64,000 nt of DNA from Sphingomonas sp. LM7 (GCF_002002925.1 NZ_CP019511.1:2945001-3009000), one strand, 5' to 3'. Positions 50,360 to 60,992 are shown, counted from the first letter of the stretch. Translations and numbers: made by a program. Notes: a model not told the origin generated them from the sequence alone.

Positions 50360-51696
50360 GCGACATGCTCTCGATCGGTCTGTCGAGCCTCAAGGCCTAT
50401 CAGACCGCGCTCACCACGGTGTCCGAGAACATCGCGAATGCCGGCAATGCCGGCTATTCGCGCAGGGCCACCGACATTCGCGAAGTCGTCGCGCCCGCCG
50501 GCATCACCACTGGCACGACGCAGGGCATGGGCGTGGTCGCGCGCGGGCTGACGCGCGCCGCCGACGTCTACAAGACCGCCGAAGTGCGCAACGCCTCCGC
50601 CGATCTCGCCAAGACCGAGACCGGCGCGACCTGGCTCCAGCGCATCGAGGAATCGCTGACTGGCAACAAGGTCGGCAGCCAGCTGACCACCTTCTTCAAT
50701 TCGGCCAAGGCCGTCGCCGCCGACCCCGCATCGCTGGCGCCGCGCGCGGCGATGATAGAGGCCGCGTCGAGCATCGGCGCGTCCTTCGCCGCCACCGGCG
50801 CCTCGCTGGACGGCGCGCTTGCCGATCTCGACAAGAGCGCCGAGGCCGGCGCCACCCAGCTCAACGCGCTCGCCAAGTCGCTGGGCCGCGTCAATGCCGG
50901 GCTCGGGCGGCAGCAGAACGGCACCAGCGGCCAGGCCGCCCTGCTCGACGAGCGCGACCGGCTGCTCGAACAGATGAGTGCGATTTCGGACGTCTCGGTG
51001 ATGACCGACACTGCCGGGCGCGCCGTCGTACGCGTCGGCGGCGTCGCCGGTCCGGTGCTCGTCCAGGGCGAGACCGCCGGGGCGATCACCTACAAGCGCA
51101 GCGAAGAAGGCGTGGTTGCCTACACGCTCCATTTTCAGGGCGAAGGCAGTTCGGTGTTCCCGACCGGCGGCGCGCTGGCCGGGTTCGCCGAGGGTGCCGA
51201 GCGCATCGCCGCGGCGCGCAGCGAAGTCGGCAAGCTCGCCACCGAATTCGCCGAGGGCGTCAACGCCGTCCAGGCCGCGGGCGAGGACCTCGACGGCAAT
51301 CCCGGTGCGCCGATGTTCGAGATCGGCGATCCTGCCTACAAGCTCAAGCTGGTGCTCGACGATCCGCGCGGCATCGCCGCCGCGGCGACGGGTGCGGGCA
51401 TCCGCGACAACAGCAATCTTGCCGGACTGGAATCGCTGCGTACCGATGGCCGGTTCGAAGACACCATCGCCAGCGTAACCTCCGCCAATGCTGCCGCGCT
51501 TTCGGCGCGCAAATCGGTAGCCGGCGCGCAGACCGCGATGCGCGATTCGGCGGTTTCCGAGCGCGCCGCCGCCGTGGGCGTCAATGTCGACGAGGAAGCC
51601 GTCGATCTCATTCGTTTCCAGCAGGCCTATCAGGCATCGAGCCGCGTGATCCAGATCGCGCGCGAGACGCTGAATTCCATCCTCGAGATCCGCTGA
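50356..51696 (+). CDS. flgK: Flagellar hook-associated protein FlgK
   Basis: First hook-filament junction protein. 446 aa; MLSIGLSSLKAYQTALTTVS and NIANAGNAGYSRRATDI at the N-terminus, C-terminus VDEEAVDLIRFQQAYQASSR then LNSILEIR. Start overlaps flgJ stop by 4 nt. Confidence 0.95.
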   Translation: MSDMLSIGLSSLKAYQTALTTVSENIANAGNAGYSRRATDIREVVAPAGITTGTTQGMGVVARGLTRAADVYKTAEVRNASADLAKTETGATWLQRIEESLTGNKVGSQLTTFFNSAKAVAADPASLAPRAAMIEAASSIGASFAATGASLDGALADLDKSAEAGATQLNALAKSLGRVNAGLGRQQNGTSGQAALLDERDRLLEQMSAISDVSVMTDTAGRAVVRVGGVAGPVLVQGETAGAITYKRSEEGVVAYTLHFQGEGSSVFPTGGALAGFAEGAERIAAARSEVGKLATEFAEGVNAVQAAGEDLDGNPGAPMFEIGDPAYKLKLVLDDPRGIAAAATGAGIRDNSNLAGLESLRTDGRFEDTIASVTSANAAALSARKSVAGAQTAMRDSAVSERAAAVGVNVDEEAVDLIRFQQAYQASSRVIQIARETLNSILEIR

Positions 51697-51704
51697 GGCA
51701 GACC

Positions 51705-52598
51705 ATGCGCGTCGCAACTTCACAGCTTTATAATCGCCCCACGTCGATGATGACGCGGCTGACTGCCGACGCCGATCGGATCCAGACCCAGATCGCGACG
51801 GGCAAGAAGCTGCTCGCGCCTTCCGACGATGCCGGCGCCTATCTGCGGCTGCAGGGCATCAGTCGGCAGAATGCGAACGACGGCGCCTATGCAGCCAATA
51901 TCGGCATGGCGCAGGGCCTGCTGGCCCAGACCGACACCACGCTGGAGAGCGTCGAGGCGCAGATCACCCGCGCGCTGGAGCTCGCGACGCAGGCGGCGAA
52001 CGGCACGATGTCCGACACCAATCGCGCGGCGATCGGCAAGGAGCTCGAATCGATCCGCGATACGCTGTTCGCCCTGGCCAATACCAAGGACGTGCGCGGC
52101 CAGCCGCTGTTCGGCGGCGCGAGCGGCGACGTGGCCTATATCCGCAATACCGACGGATCGATCACCTTTGCCGGCACGGGCGAGCCATCGGCAATCCCGA
52201 TCGGCGACGGCGTCGATATCCAGGGCACCGTGACCGGCACGCGCGCCTTCGCCAGCGGCGGCAGCGACGTGTTCGCCGTGCTCGCCGATTTCGCCGCCGC
52301 GCTGGAAGCCGGTGGCGACGTCAAGGCGGCGGCCAACACCGCGCTGTCGGGGATCAAGGGATCGCTGGAAAGCGTGACGCTGGCACGGGCATCGGCGGGC
52401 GCGCGCTCGGCGCGGCTCGAGCTCGACACCGACCGGCTGACCGCCGCGGGCGAAGCGCGCGAGGACGTGCGCTCGGCGCTGGAGGATACCGACGTCACCA
52501 CGGCGGTGACCGAGCTGCAGAAGACGCTGACGATCCTGCAGGCGACCCAGGCGAGCTTCTCCAAGCTCTCGGGCCTGTCGCTGTTCGATTATCTCTGA
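51705..52598 (+). CDS. flgL: Flagellar hook-associated protein FlgL
   Basis: Second junction protein, flagellin-like. 297 aa; MRVATSQLYNRPTSMMTRLT and QIATGKKLLAPSDDAGAYLR at the N-terminus, C-terminal coiled coil (VTELQKTLTILQATQASFSK). Eight nt after flgK. Confidence 0.94.
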   Translation: MRVATSQLYNRPTSMMTRLTADADRIQTQIATGKKLLAPSDDAGAYLRLQGISRQNANDGAYAANIGMAQGLLAQTDTTLESVEAQITRALELATQAANGTMSDTNRAAIGKELESIRDTLFALANTKDVRGQPLFGGASGDVAYIRNTDGSITFAGTGEPSAIPIGDGVDIQGTVTGTRAFASGGSDVFAVLADFAAALEAGGDVKAAANTALSGIKGSLESVTLARASAGARSARLELDTDRLTAAGEAREDVRSALEDTDVTTAVTELQKTLTILQATQASFSKLSGLSLFDYL

Positions 52599-52628
52599 CG
52601 TCGCGCCCGCAAGGGCACGATTTTCCGC

Positions 52629-52655
52629 TCAAACTTACGGCGAAACGGTCGTTTA
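52629..52655 (+). promoter_or_regulatory. Weak sigma-28-like promoter before motA-2
   Basis: TCAAACTT-N11-GTCGTTTA has the sigma-28 spacing and partial identity to TAAAGTTT-N11-GCCGATAA. It lies in the 102-bp gap between flgL and motA-2. Marginal match. Confidence 0.3.
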
Positions 52656-52700
52656 CCAAAACGAATGGCCGGATAGCGGCACAGGGGGAAGTTTAGTCGC

Positions 52701-53564
52701 ATGTTTCCGCTGATCGGCTTTGTCGTCCTGATCGCCATGGTGTTCGGCGGATTCGCCATCACCGGCGGCGCGCTGGGACCTGTGCTCCATGCCCTTCCCC
52801 ACGAGATGCTGATCATCGGCGGTGCCGCCGTCGGCGCGCTGATCATCGGCAATTCGATGAAGGAGATAAAGGCGCTGGGCGGCGGCTTCATGCGCGTCAT
52901 CAAGGGTCCGAAGTACAAGAAGCAGGATTATCTCGACACGATCTTCCTGGTTTCCAAGCTGATGAAGATGCTGCGCACCGAAGGGCCGATCGCGCTGGAG
53001 CCGCATGTCGAGGATCCCAAGTCGAGCGCGATCTTCGCCGAATATCCCCGCCTTCTCGCCGATCACACGCTGATAAACCTGATCACCGATACGCTGCGCC
53101 TCGTCGTCGTCTCGTCGGGCACACTCGACGTGCACGCAGTCGAGGAAGTGATGGATAATGCGATCAAGACCCATCATCACGAAGTCCAGGGCCCGCAGAC
53201 CACGCTCCAGGGGCTTGCCGACGCATTGCCCGCATTGGGCATCGTCGCCGCGGTGCTCGGCGTGGTGAAGACGATGGGCTCGATCGACAAGCCGCCGAGC
53301 ATCCTGGGCGGGATGATCGGCTCGGCGCTGGTCGGCACGTTCCTGGGCGTGCTGCTCGCCTACGGCATCGTCGGTCCGCTCGCGACCCGGCTCCAGCAGG
53401 TGATCGATGCCGATGCGGCGATCTATCACACGGTCAAGCAGATCATCATCGCGTCGCTCCACGGCCACCCGCAGCCGCTGGTGATCGAGGCCGCACGCTC
53501 GGGCATCGCGCACAGCAACCAGCCGGGCTTCGGCGAAGTGTTCGACGGCCTGCGCGGACGCTGA
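52701..53564 (+). CDS. motA: Flagellar motor stator protein MotA, second stator pair
   Basis: Proton-channel stator subunit. 287 aa, E. coli length: four membrane helices, the conserved AYGIVGPLATRL segment and cytoplasmic charged loop (LRTEGPIALEPHVEDPKSS). AGGGGGAAG before the ATG. Followed 4 nt later by motB. Confidence 0.96.
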   Translation: MFPLIGFVVLIAMVFGGFAITGGALGPVLHALPHEMLIIGGAAVGALIIGNSMKEIKALGGGFMRVIKGPKYKKQDYLDTIFLVSKLMKMLRTEGPIALEPHVEDPKSSAIFAEYPRLLADHTLINLITDTLRLVVVSSGTLDVHAVEEVMDNAIKTHHHEVQGPQTTLQGLADALPALGIVAAVLGVVKTMGSIDKPPSILGGMIGSALVGTFLGVLLAYGIVGPLATRLQQVIDADAAIYHTVKQIIIASLHGHPQPLVIEAARSGIAHSNQPGFGEVFDGLRGR

Positions 53565-53568
53565 CGTC

Positions 53569-54528
53569 ATGGCTGCACGTGCGCCCCATGGATCGAACCA
53601 GCCGCCCAAGATCATCGTCAAGAAGATCTATATCGAAGGGCATGGCGGCCATCACGGCGGCGCCTGGAAAGTCGCCTATGCCGATTTCGTGACGGCAATG
53701 ATGGCGTTCTTCCTGCTGATGTGGCTGCTCGGCGCGACCACCGAGAAGCAGCGCAAGGCGCTCGCCGATTATTTCGCGCCGACTTTGGTGGAGTTCAAGC
53801 AGAACAGCGCCGGCTCGAACGGGCTGTTCGGCGGCGATGCGATCAATGCGCAGGACAATTATCCCAACCGCGCCGGCCAGACCGGGACGCGATCGATGAC
53901 CGTTCCCGTCGGCGGCACCGGCGGCAAGGATGTCGGCACGGGCGAGAAGGGCACGCTCAAGGACCAGCGCGCGCTGGAGGCGCAGGACCAGAAGAACTTC
54001 AACCAGACCGCCAAGGCGATCCAGGCGAAGATGCGCTCGCGCCCGCAGCTGGCCAAGCTCGCCAAGCATATCCGCTTCGTCGCGACGCGCGACGGGATGC
54101 GCATCGATCTGCTCGACGACGCCAACTATTCGATGTTTGATCTGGGCACCACGGCGCTGGTGACCGATGCCAGCGCGCTGATCGGCACGGTGGCCGAATC
54201 GATCGTGGGGATGGAAAACCCGATCATGATCCGCGGCCATACCGACAGCCTGGGCTATGGCGACCCGCGCAACATGAACAACTGGATGCTCTCCAGCGGC
54301 CGCGCCGAAGCGACCCGCCGGCGGCTGTCCGGCGGCGGCGTGCCGGAGATGCGCTTCGAACGGATCGAAGGCGTCGCCGACCGCGAACCGCTGATCGTCG
54401 AAAACCCCACCGACCCGCGCAACCGCCGCGTCTCGATCACCCTCCTGTTCCGCCGGATCATGGATCAGGACAAGGGCAGCGGCCGGCCTGGCCGCGGGAT
54501 GAAGCAGCCGGTGCTCGCCGCCCGCTGA
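53569..54528 (+). CDS. motB: Flagellar motor stator protein MotB, second stator pair
   Basis: 319 aa: N-terminal helix with the proton-carrying Asp (AYADFVTAMMAFFLLMWLLG), plug region, and C-terminal OmpA/peptidoglycan-binding domain (IMIRGHTDSLGYGDPRNMNN, LSSGRAEATRRRL). Last gene of the plus-strand flagellar run; convergent with the TonB-dependent receptor 4 nt away. Confidence 0.96.
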   Translation: MAARAPHGSNQPPKIIVKKIYIEGHGGHHGGAWKVAYADFVTAMMAFFLLMWLLGATTEKQRKALADYFAPTLVEFKQNSAGSNGLFGGDAINAQDNYPNRAGQTGTRSMTVPVGGTGGKDVGTGEKGTLKDQRALEAQDQKNFNQTAKAIQAKMRSRPQLAKLAKHIRFVATRDGMRIDLLDDANYSMFDLGTTALVTDASALIGTVAESIVGMENPIMIRGHTDSLGYGDPRNMNNWMLSSGRAEATRRRLSGGGVPEMRFERIEGVADREPLIVENPTDPRNRRVSITLLFRRIMDQDKGSGRPGRGMKQPVLAAR

Positions 54529-54532
54529 GGCG

Positions 54533-57520
54533 TCAGAAGAACTGCTTGCGGAACGTCAGCCGGACGATCCGGCCGAACGGATCGACCAGGTTCGGCACAT
54601 AGGCGGCCGGGACCTCGCCATTGCCGTCGGTAACCCGCTGCCTGGCGTTGAACAGATTGTCGACGCGAAGCTGGACCCGCGATCCGCGCAGCCACGGATG
54701 CCTGAGCACGGCATCGAAGTCCTGGCCCGGATTATATTCGGCCAGCAGGCCGATCGTGGCGAGGCTGCCGAAGTCGAGTTCGGTCTGGCTGCCCAGCGCG
54801 CCGGTCATCCGCTGCGATCCGCTTTGCCACCGCCCATTGACCTGTAGCAGCCAGGCATCGCGCTTGACTGCGACGAGCCCGTCGACCTGGTGCGCCGCAA
54901 CGCTCTGCGCGCTCGATCCGTCGAGCCGGTCGATCACGGGCAGGCCGGAGCGGATCAGGATCTCGTCCTTGAGTATCCAGGTGTGGTTGAGCGTGAAGCG
55001 GATCTGGTTGCCGCGATTGCCGCCCGGGCCGCCGCCAAAGCCGCGTCCCCCGCCCTGTCCGCCGCGGAAGCCGCCACCGGCACCGGGGCCGGCGCCCTGG
55101 CCCTCGCCGCGTTCGCGACCTTGCTCCGCGCCCGGCTGGCCCTGCGCTTGCGGCTGGGCTTGGCCCTGACCTTGAGCCTGGCCCTGTCCCGGACGGCGCT
55201 GGTTGCTGCCGAACAGGCTCTGCTGCTGGCCCAGGCGGCGCATCTGTTCCTGCTGGGCCGTGAATTCGGGCGGCAGTGGCTGGCCGGTGCGACGCGATTC
55301 GACGACTGCCGCGCGATAGGCGGTCATCCGGGCCTGCATCTCCCTGGCCTGCGGCGATCCGATCGGGATCGAGAAGTCCAATCCCCAGCGCAACTGGGTC
55401 CGGTCCTGCCGATCGACGTTGATCGGGCGGTAATCGATGCTGAGCAGCCGCCCGTCTGGATCACGCACGAAGCGATCGGGGAAGGCCGCCTCGATCTCCG
55501 CGCTGGCCCCTGGGAAGCCCAGGATCGCATTGCGCGCACGCGAATCGCTGTAGCTCGCGTTGATCCCGAAATTGGTCTCGGTGAACGGCCGAATGCTCAC
55601 CCGCGCATTGAAGACATGGCGGTTGTCGGCCGAAAGCCCGGGGTTGCCGCCGGTGATCGCGGTGATGTCGACGCTCTCGTTGCGCACGAAATCGAAGATG
55701 CGCCGGTTCGGCGTCACCAGCACCGGATCGCCGAGCTGCCCCGCATCCGGCGCGTTGCGATCGTCGCTGAAGCTGATGTTGGCACGGACCTGCGGGATCG
55801 GGGACCAGTTGAGGCCATAGGTGGTGCTGGTGAGCCGGCCGAAATCAGAAAGCTGCTCGACTTCGACATTGCCGGTGATCGACAGGTCGCCGATCGCATC
55901 GAGCACGCCGGTCCGCCGGCTGGTCAGCGGCAGCGTTAGGTTGCCGCGGATGCTGCCCGTGTCGCGTGCGATGTCGCCCGCGCGATATTGGCCGGCGATC
56001 CACGATTCGCTGTGCTGGTCCTGCGTGCGGCCGAGCACGCGCAGGCTGGCCCGCACATCGCCGGCGGGAAGCTTGAACAGTGAGCCGAAGGTCGAGAAAT
56101 CGACCGTGGCGCGGTTGCTGTTCGACTTGGCGATCTGATCGGGCCGCAGGGCGATAAGCGAGGCATCGATCGGCCCGAACGGATTGAAGCTCGGATCGTC
56201 CGCATCGAGCAGCGCCTGCGCGCCGAGCGCGTCGATGCCGGTGGCGGTCACCGACTTGGACTCGTTATACTGATACTCGCCCTGGAGCGACCAGCCCCAG
56301 CTCGCCAGCCAGGGCGAAGTGGTGCCGTTCACCGTCACATTGGCGTTGATCGCCCGGCTGTCGTTCGAACGCGCGAGCGCCGGCAGATTGTCGTAATAGC
56401 GGAACAGCTGCACGTCGTTCGCGAAGGGCGAAAATGGGTTTCCGGCGGGCAACAGCAGCGTCGCGCTCGGCAGGCCGAGCAGCGTATCGGTGTGGTTGGA
56501 CGTGAAGCCGACGGTCGCGACCGCGCTGACTTCCTGCGAGATTGCCGGGCGGTAGGTGCCGGTGATCGCGAAATTCTTTTGCGGCGTGCCGCTCAGCGGC
56601 GCGGTGTTGTCGCCGAACTGGCGCGCGCCACCACCGCCGGTCAGCGTGCGATAGGGCGTGAGATCGCTGACGTTGCGGACGCCCGCCGTGCCGGCGAACC
56701 CGCCAAGCGTCGGTGCGGCACCGTCAGCGCCGAGCGGCACGCCCGCTTCGGTGACTATGCCCCCGGCCAGCGCGCTCAGCGCCGGATCGATCTCGCCGCC
56801 GTTGAGTCCGGTGATGTTGCCGAGCGTGTCGAACAGAGTCGTCGGCGCCCGCGTGACGCCGCGCTCGCTTTCGAGCAGCCCTGAATTCTGGCCGTATTTG
56901 ACGTCGAGCTCGATGCGTTCGTTGCGGCCGATCTTCTGGAGATTCGCGTTGAAGCCCTGTCCGGAATTGCCGCCCGCGACGGGCATCGCGCCTTCGAATA
57001 CGGTGGTGAGCGCCTGGAAGCGTTGCCGCAGCACGAAATTGACGACCTTCTGGTTGGCGCCATAGCCGAACTGGAGCGCCGCCTCCTCGGGCAGGATATC
57101 CATCCGCTCGATCGCTTCGGTCGGGATATTGCGGATCTCGGCGAAGCTCGACCGCCGGCCGCTGAGCAGGATCACCGGCTGCTCGCTCCCCCGGCCCGAG
57201 CCGCTGCCGAGCTGCGCCGACAGCGCGTTCATCAGCTCGGTGACGTTCGACGCGCCATAGGAGCGGATGTCCGCCGGGCTGAGCTGGACTTCGGGCTTGA
57301 CGTCGCCGGGGACTGCGCCGCGCAGCTGACCGGTGACGACGATCTCCTCGCCAACCGGTTCCTCGGCTTCGGCAGGCGGGGGCGTCTGCTGCGCGGGCGC
57401 GGTGCTGTCGGTCAGCGCGGGTGCCGGCTGCGCCGCGGGCGTCGCCTGATCCTGCGCCTGTGCCGCCATCGGCAGCGCGCCGACCATCAGCGCACCGATT
57501 GCGCAACCCCACTTCACCAT
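54533..57520 (-). CDS. TonB-dependent outer-membrane receptor with Gly/Gln-rich insert
   Basis: 995-aa outer-membrane transporter. Signal peptide ending AAQAQ, TonB-box-like EEIVVTGQ (about residues 58-65), plug domain (YGASNVTELMNALSAQLGSG) and a C-terminal beta-barrel ending with aromatic F (LTFRKQFF). A low-complexity Gly/Gln/Arg-rich stretch of about 80 residues (about 770-850) is inserted in the barrel. The substrate cannot be told. The barrel also has Oar-like long strands. Confidence 0.88.
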   Translation of the reverse strand: MVKWGCAIGALMVGALPMAAQAQDQATPAAQPAPALTDSTAPAQQTPPPAEAEEPVGEEIVVTGQLRGAVPGDVKPEVQLSPADIRSYGASNVTELMNALSAQLGSGSGRGSEQPVILLSGRRSSFAEIRNIPTEAIERMDILPEEAALQFGYGANQKVVNFVLRQRFQALTTVFEGAMPVAGGNSGQGFNANLQKIGRNERIELDVKYGQNSGLLESERGVTRAPTTLFDTLGNITGLNGGEIDPALSALAGGIVTEAGVPLGADGAAPTLGGFAGTAGVRNVSDLTPYRTLTGGGGARQFGDNTAPLSGTPQKNFAITGTYRPAISQEVSAVATVGFTSNHTDTLLGLPSATLLLPAGNPFSPFANDVQLFRYYDNLPALARSNDSRAINANVTVNGTTSPWLASWGWSLQGEYQYNESKSVTATGIDALGAQALLDADDPSFNPFGPIDASLIALRPDQIAKSNSNRATVDFSTFGSLFKLPAGDVRASLRVLGRTQDQHSESWIAGQYRAGDIARDTGSIRGNLTLPLTSRRTGVLDAIGDLSITGNVEVEQLSDFGRLTSTTYGLNWSPIPQVRANISFSDDRNAPDAGQLGDPVLVTPNRRIFDFVRNESVDITAITGGNPGLSADNRHVFNARVSIRPFTETNFGINASYSDSRARNAILGFPGASAEIEAAFPDRFVRDPDGRLLSIDYRPINVDRQDRTQLRWGLDFSIPIGSPQAREMQARMTAYRAAVVESRRTGQPLPPEFTAQQEQMRRLGQQQSLFGSNQRRPGQGQAQGQGQAQPQAQGQPGAEQGRERGEGQGAGPGAGGGFRGGQGGGRGFGGGPGGNRGNQIRFTLNHTWILKDEILIRSGLPVIDRLDGSSAQSVAAHQVDGLVAVKRDAWLLQVNGRWQSGSQRMTGALGSQTELDFGSLATIGLLAEYNPGQDFDAVLRHPWLRGSRVQLRVDNLFNARQRVTDGNGEVPAAYVPNLVDPFGRIVRLTFRKQFF

Positions 57521-57655
57521 CGCAGTCTTACTCCCGTACGCATGCAGGCGGCCCCGACGGACCAGCGTTCACCGGCTCGCTACAGGCGACTTGTCGCAGA
57601 ATTGTGCCAATGCTCGGGAAAAGTGTGGCGCCGCCGAAGCGGCGCCCTGGGTTTC

Positions 57656-57742
57656 TGGTGCGGTCGAGAAGACTCGAACTTCCACGGCCTTTCGGCCACA
57701 ACGACCTCAACGTTGCGCGTCTACCAGTTCCGCCACGACCGC
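57656..57742 (-). tRNA. tRNA-Leu(GAG)
   Basis: Class II tRNA on the minus strand: acceptor GCGGTCG/CGACCGC, discriminator A, encoded CCA (57656-57658), anticodon loop TTGAGGT with GAG, long variable arm and T-loop TTCGAGT. It occupies the middle of the 411-bp gap between the receptor and the MATE gene; nothing else recognised there. Confidence 0.97.
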
Positions 57743-57931
57743 ACGTGAAACTCGCCGGGAGGTCCCCGGCGACTGGTGAGCCGCGGCCCCTAGCAAAGGC
57801 TTTCGAACCACGCAACCCATCCGGCGCGCTTTCTCTCCTCCGCAGAAAACTGTTTGTGGTTCGGCTTTGGCGAGGCCGCCCGGATTCCGTTTCAGCTTTG
57901 CCGAAACCCCAAGTAAACGCGACGCCCCGTC

Positions 57932-59290
57932 ATGCTGCTCTCCCCTTCCCTCTCCGCCGAGATGCGCCGAATCCTCGCGCTTGCGTGGCCGGTGGTGCTG
58001 ACCAGCCTCAACTGGACGATACTGCACGTCACCGATGTCGCGGTGGTCGGGCTGGTGAGCACCAGCGAGGCGGCGGCGCTCGGCGCGAGCCGATCGCTCA
58101 CCTTCCCCGGTATCGTCGTCGGGCTGGGCTGGCTGACCGGGATCCTCGTCTTTGTCTCGCGCGCCGACGGCGCCGGCGACCTGCGCGAGACCGGGCGCGT
58201 ATTCCACCAGGGCATGCTGCTCGCGCTGATGCTGGGGCTGCTAAGCGGGCTGGCGCTGTTCCTGTGGCCCGAGCCGATGCTGCTCGGCCTGGGCGTGGCG
58301 GCGGACACGGCGCCCGCCGCCGCCGACGTCGTGCAGGTGATGGCGCTCGCCTACCCCTTCCAGCTGGTCATCGTCGCGGCGAGCTTCTTCCTCGAAGGCG
58401 TGAGCCGGCCGCGCCGGGTGACGGTGGTCAACCTGTCGATCCTGCCGCTCAACGCAGTGCTAGCCTGGGTGCTCGCCACCGGCCAGCTCGGCTTTCCGGT
58501 ATTGGGAGCCGTTGGCGCCGCTGCCGCGACTGCGCTTGCCTCGGCGATCGGCGCCATCGGCATGGTCGTCGCCGCGTGGACACTGCCCCGCGCCGGCCAG
58601 CGCGGCGTACACGACCTGACCGAATTGGGCAGCCGCGATTCCTGGGCCGGGGCATTGCGGCTCGCCAGGTTCGGGCTGGTGCCGGCAATCGCATCGGGGC
58701 TCGAGCTGATCGGCTTCGCGATCCTGATCGCGCTATCGACGCAGCTCGGCACGATGACTGCGCATGCCTTCCAGATCGTCTTCTCGATCCACAACGTCAC
58801 CTTTGCGGTGGCGCTGGGGCTGGGCTCGGCGGCGGGCGTGCGCGTCGGCAACGCCGTGGGCGAAGGCGTGCCCCAGGATGCCGGACGGCGCACTGCGATC
58901 GCGGCGATGCTGGCGGCGCTGGCGACGGGCGCGCTGTCGCTGCTGCTGATCGTCCTCGCGCTGCCGGTGGTGGCGCTGTTCCCCGCAACCGGCGACGTCC
59001 ACGCGCTTGCCGCGTCGATGCTGGTGCTATGGGCGCCGTTCATCCTGTTCGACGGAGTGCAGGTGGTGTTCGTCTATGCGCTGCGCTCGCTCGGCGACCA
59101 GGTGATGGCCGGAGTCAACGGCATCATCGCTTTCTTCGTCATCACCGGCGGGCTGGGCGTGGTGCTGACGCAGGGCGGCTATGGGCCGAGCGGCCTCGTC
59201 CTTGCTTCCGGGCTGGGCATGGTGGCGGCCGCGCTGCTGCACGGCCTCCGGCTCGGCTGGGTCAGCGACCGATTTCGCTCGCGAAGCTGA
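57932..59290 (+). CDS. MATE family efflux transporter
   Basis: 452-aa membrane transporter with about twelve helices in two repeats. The opening [20 protein letters not shown] and [20 protein letters not shown] fit the MatE/DinF-type family, which exports drugs or lipids against sodium or protons. The 3' end overlaps the convergent zinc-ribbon gene by 29 nt. Confidence 0.9.
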   Translation: MLLSPSLSAEMRRILALAWPVVLTSLNWTILHVTDVAVVGLVSTSEAAALGASRSLTFPGIVVGLGWLTGILVFVSRADGAGDLRETGRVFHQGMLLALMLGLLSGLALFLWPEPMLLGLGVAADTAPAAADVVQVMALAYPFQLVIVAASFFLEGVSRPRRVTVVNLSILPLNAVLAWVLATGQLGFPVLGAVGAAAATALASAIGAIGMVVAAWTLPRAGQRGVHDLTELGSRDSWAGALRLARFGLVPAIASGLELIGFAILIALSTQLGTMTAHAFQIVFSIHNVTFAVALGLGSAAGVRVGNAVGEGVPQDAGRRTAIAAMLAALATGALSLLLIVLALPVVALFPATGDVHALAASMLVLWAPFILFDGVQVVFVYALRSLGDQVMAGVNGIIAFFVITGGLGVVLTQGGYGPSGLVLASGLGMVAAALLHGLRLGWVSDRFRSRS

Positions 59291-60116
59291 GTTCGACGAC
59301 CTTGGCGTTAGGCGGCACGTCCAGCTTGGCGCCGGTGAAGTCGAGCGCCGCCCTGGCCCCCAGCGCCCGGTTCTCCGGGGTGATCCGCCAGCTATAGACC
59401 AGCTGGTCGGCACCGTCGCGCAGCTCGACGCGGATGTCGGGCACCCGCTGCTGCTCGCTCGTGGGGTTCACCACCTTGCCCGAAACGACGAACGCTTCGC
59501 TGCCGTTGGGCATCGTGCGCAGCTCGACGCTCTTGTCGGTGAAGCGCAGCGGGGTCTCGGCTTCGCCGCCGAGGCCGAGGCCGAATTGCGCGGCGAAACC
59601 TGGCGCCCCCGAATAGAGGATCGCGCCGGCGCCGAGCAGCATCGACACCCCGGCGATCACCGCAGCGGCAGTCCAGCGCTTCGCCGGATTGCGGCGCGGC
59701 CGCGCCTGACGCGACGGCGGCGGCGCGAAGGGATCATATTCCGGGCCGGCTTCGGCGATCGGGTCTTCATAGACCCGCGGCTGCGGCGGCTCCACCGGCG
59801 CGGGGCGAGCGGCGAGCGGCGCGGGCGCTTCCGCCACGGCGGCACGCGCGCCGGCAGGGCCGACCCTGGCGGTGAAGCCCTGAGGCTGGAGCTGGGCCTG
59901 TGGTCGCGGGCGCTCGGCAACCGCGACGGGAGCCGAAGCGGCGACAGGCGCCGCACGGCTCTCCACCGGCGCGGCCCGCGCCGTGCGATCGAGGATGGCG
60001 GGCGCCTGATACCAGCTGTGCTTGCAGCTCGCGCAGCGCACCGTGCGGCCTTCGGCTCCGATCGCGCTATCGGGAACGAGATACCGTGTCCGGCACTGGC
60101 TGCATTCGAGGATCAT
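59262..60116 (-). CDS. Zinc-ribbon (MJ0042) and DUF3426 membrane protein
   Basis: 284 aa. N-terminal zinc ribbon [15 protein letters not shown] ... [10 protein letters not shown] (four cysteines, residues about 5-33), a Pro/Ala/Arg-rich linker, one membrane helix ([20 protein letters not shown]) and a C-terminal DUF3426-type beta domain ([19 protein letters not shown]). Function unknown; common upstream of ftsEX in alphaproteobacteria. Confidence 0.88.
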   Translation of the reverse strand: MILECSQCRTRYLVPDSAIGAEGRTVRCASCKHSWYQAPAILDRTARAAPVESRAAPVAASAPVAVAERPRPQAQLQPQGFTARVGPAGARAAVAEAPAPLAARPAPVEPPQPRVYEDPIAEAGPEYDPFAPPPSRQARPRRNPAKRWTAAAVIAGVSMLLGAGAILYSGAPGFAAQFGLGLGGEAETPLRFTDKSVELRTMPNGSEAFVVSGKVVNPTSEQQRVPDIRVELRDGADQLVYSWRITPENRALGARAALDFTGAKLDVPPNAKVVELSFASEIGR

Positions 60117-60290
60117 CTAAGCGTCTCACCGGCCCGGCTGCCCACTGGCCAGGTGGCGTGATTCTAGACGCAACGAATCGGGGCTACAAGAGTCTCGCTG
60201 CAGCACGAGTCGCCACCATCGCTTGAGCCCGGGAGCGGGCTGTGCGATGTCGTGCGCCACCCCGAAGCAAGGAGCGGCCGGCGCCCGCGA

Positions 60291-60992
60291 ATGGCCAATA
60301 TCGTCCAGTTCGAGAATGTCGGCTTGCGCTATGGCACGGGATCCGAAACGCTCTCCGACGTCAGCTTCACGCTCAAGAGCGGGTCCTTCTATTTCCTGAC
60401 CGGCCCGTCCGGCGCGGGCAAGACGTCGCTGCTCAAATTGCTCTACCTCGCCCAGCGCCCGTCGCGCGGGGTAATCCGGCTGTTCGGCGAGGATGCCGGC
60501 GCCTTGCCGCGCCAGCGTCTGCCCGGCTTTCGCCGCCGCATCGGCGTTGTGTTCCAGGATTTCCGGCTGGTCCCGCACCTGTCGGCCTATGACAATATCG
60601 CCCTGCCGCTGCGCGTCGCTGGCGTGCAGGAAGTCGATGTCGAGGCGCCGGTGCGCGAAATGCTCGCCTGGGTCGGGCTCACCGATCGCGGCCGCGCCAA
60701 GCCGCCGACCTTGTCGGGCGGCGAGCAGCAGCGCATCGCCATCGCCCGCGCGGTGATCGCCCGCCCCGAACTGCTCGTCGCCGACGAGCCGACCGGCAAC
60801 GTCGATCCCGAAATGGCCGAGCGCCTGCTTTACCTGTTCGAATCGCTCAATCGGCTCGGCACCACCGTGGTGGTCGCGACGCACGATTTCCATCTGCTCC
60901 ACCGCATCCCCAACGCGCAGATGATGCGGATCGAGAACGGAAAGCTGAGCGATCCCACCGGCGTGCTGCGCAACCCGCCGGGCGAAGCATGA
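60291..60992 (+). CDS. ftsE: Cell-division ATP-binding protein FtsE
   Basis: ABC ATPase that, with FtsX, activates peptidoglycan hydrolases at the septum. 233 aa: Walker A GPSGAGKT, signature LSGGEQQR, Walker B LLVADEP. The ATG at 60291 is preferred because the N-terminus [15 protein letters not shown] matches the family; an upstream in-frame ATG adds 13 residues without homology. Overlaps ftsX by 4 nt. Confidence 0.94.
   Translation: MANIVQFENVGLRYGTGSETLSDVSFTLKSGSFYFLTGPSGAGKTSLLKLLYLAQRPSRGVIRLFGEDAGALPRQRLPGFRRRIGVVFQDFRLVPHLSAYDNIALPLRVAGVQEVDVEAPVREMLAWVGLTDRGRAKPPTLSGGEQQRIAIARAVIARPELLVADEPTGNVDPEMAERLLYLFESLNRLGTTVVVATHDFHLLHRIPNAQMMRIENGKLSDPTGVLRNPPGEA

Noticed and set aside
52662..52680. 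Sigma-54 promoter before motA-2 (TGGCCGGATAGCGGC)
   Set aside because: Spacing fits, but the -12 part CGGC departs too far from TTGC.
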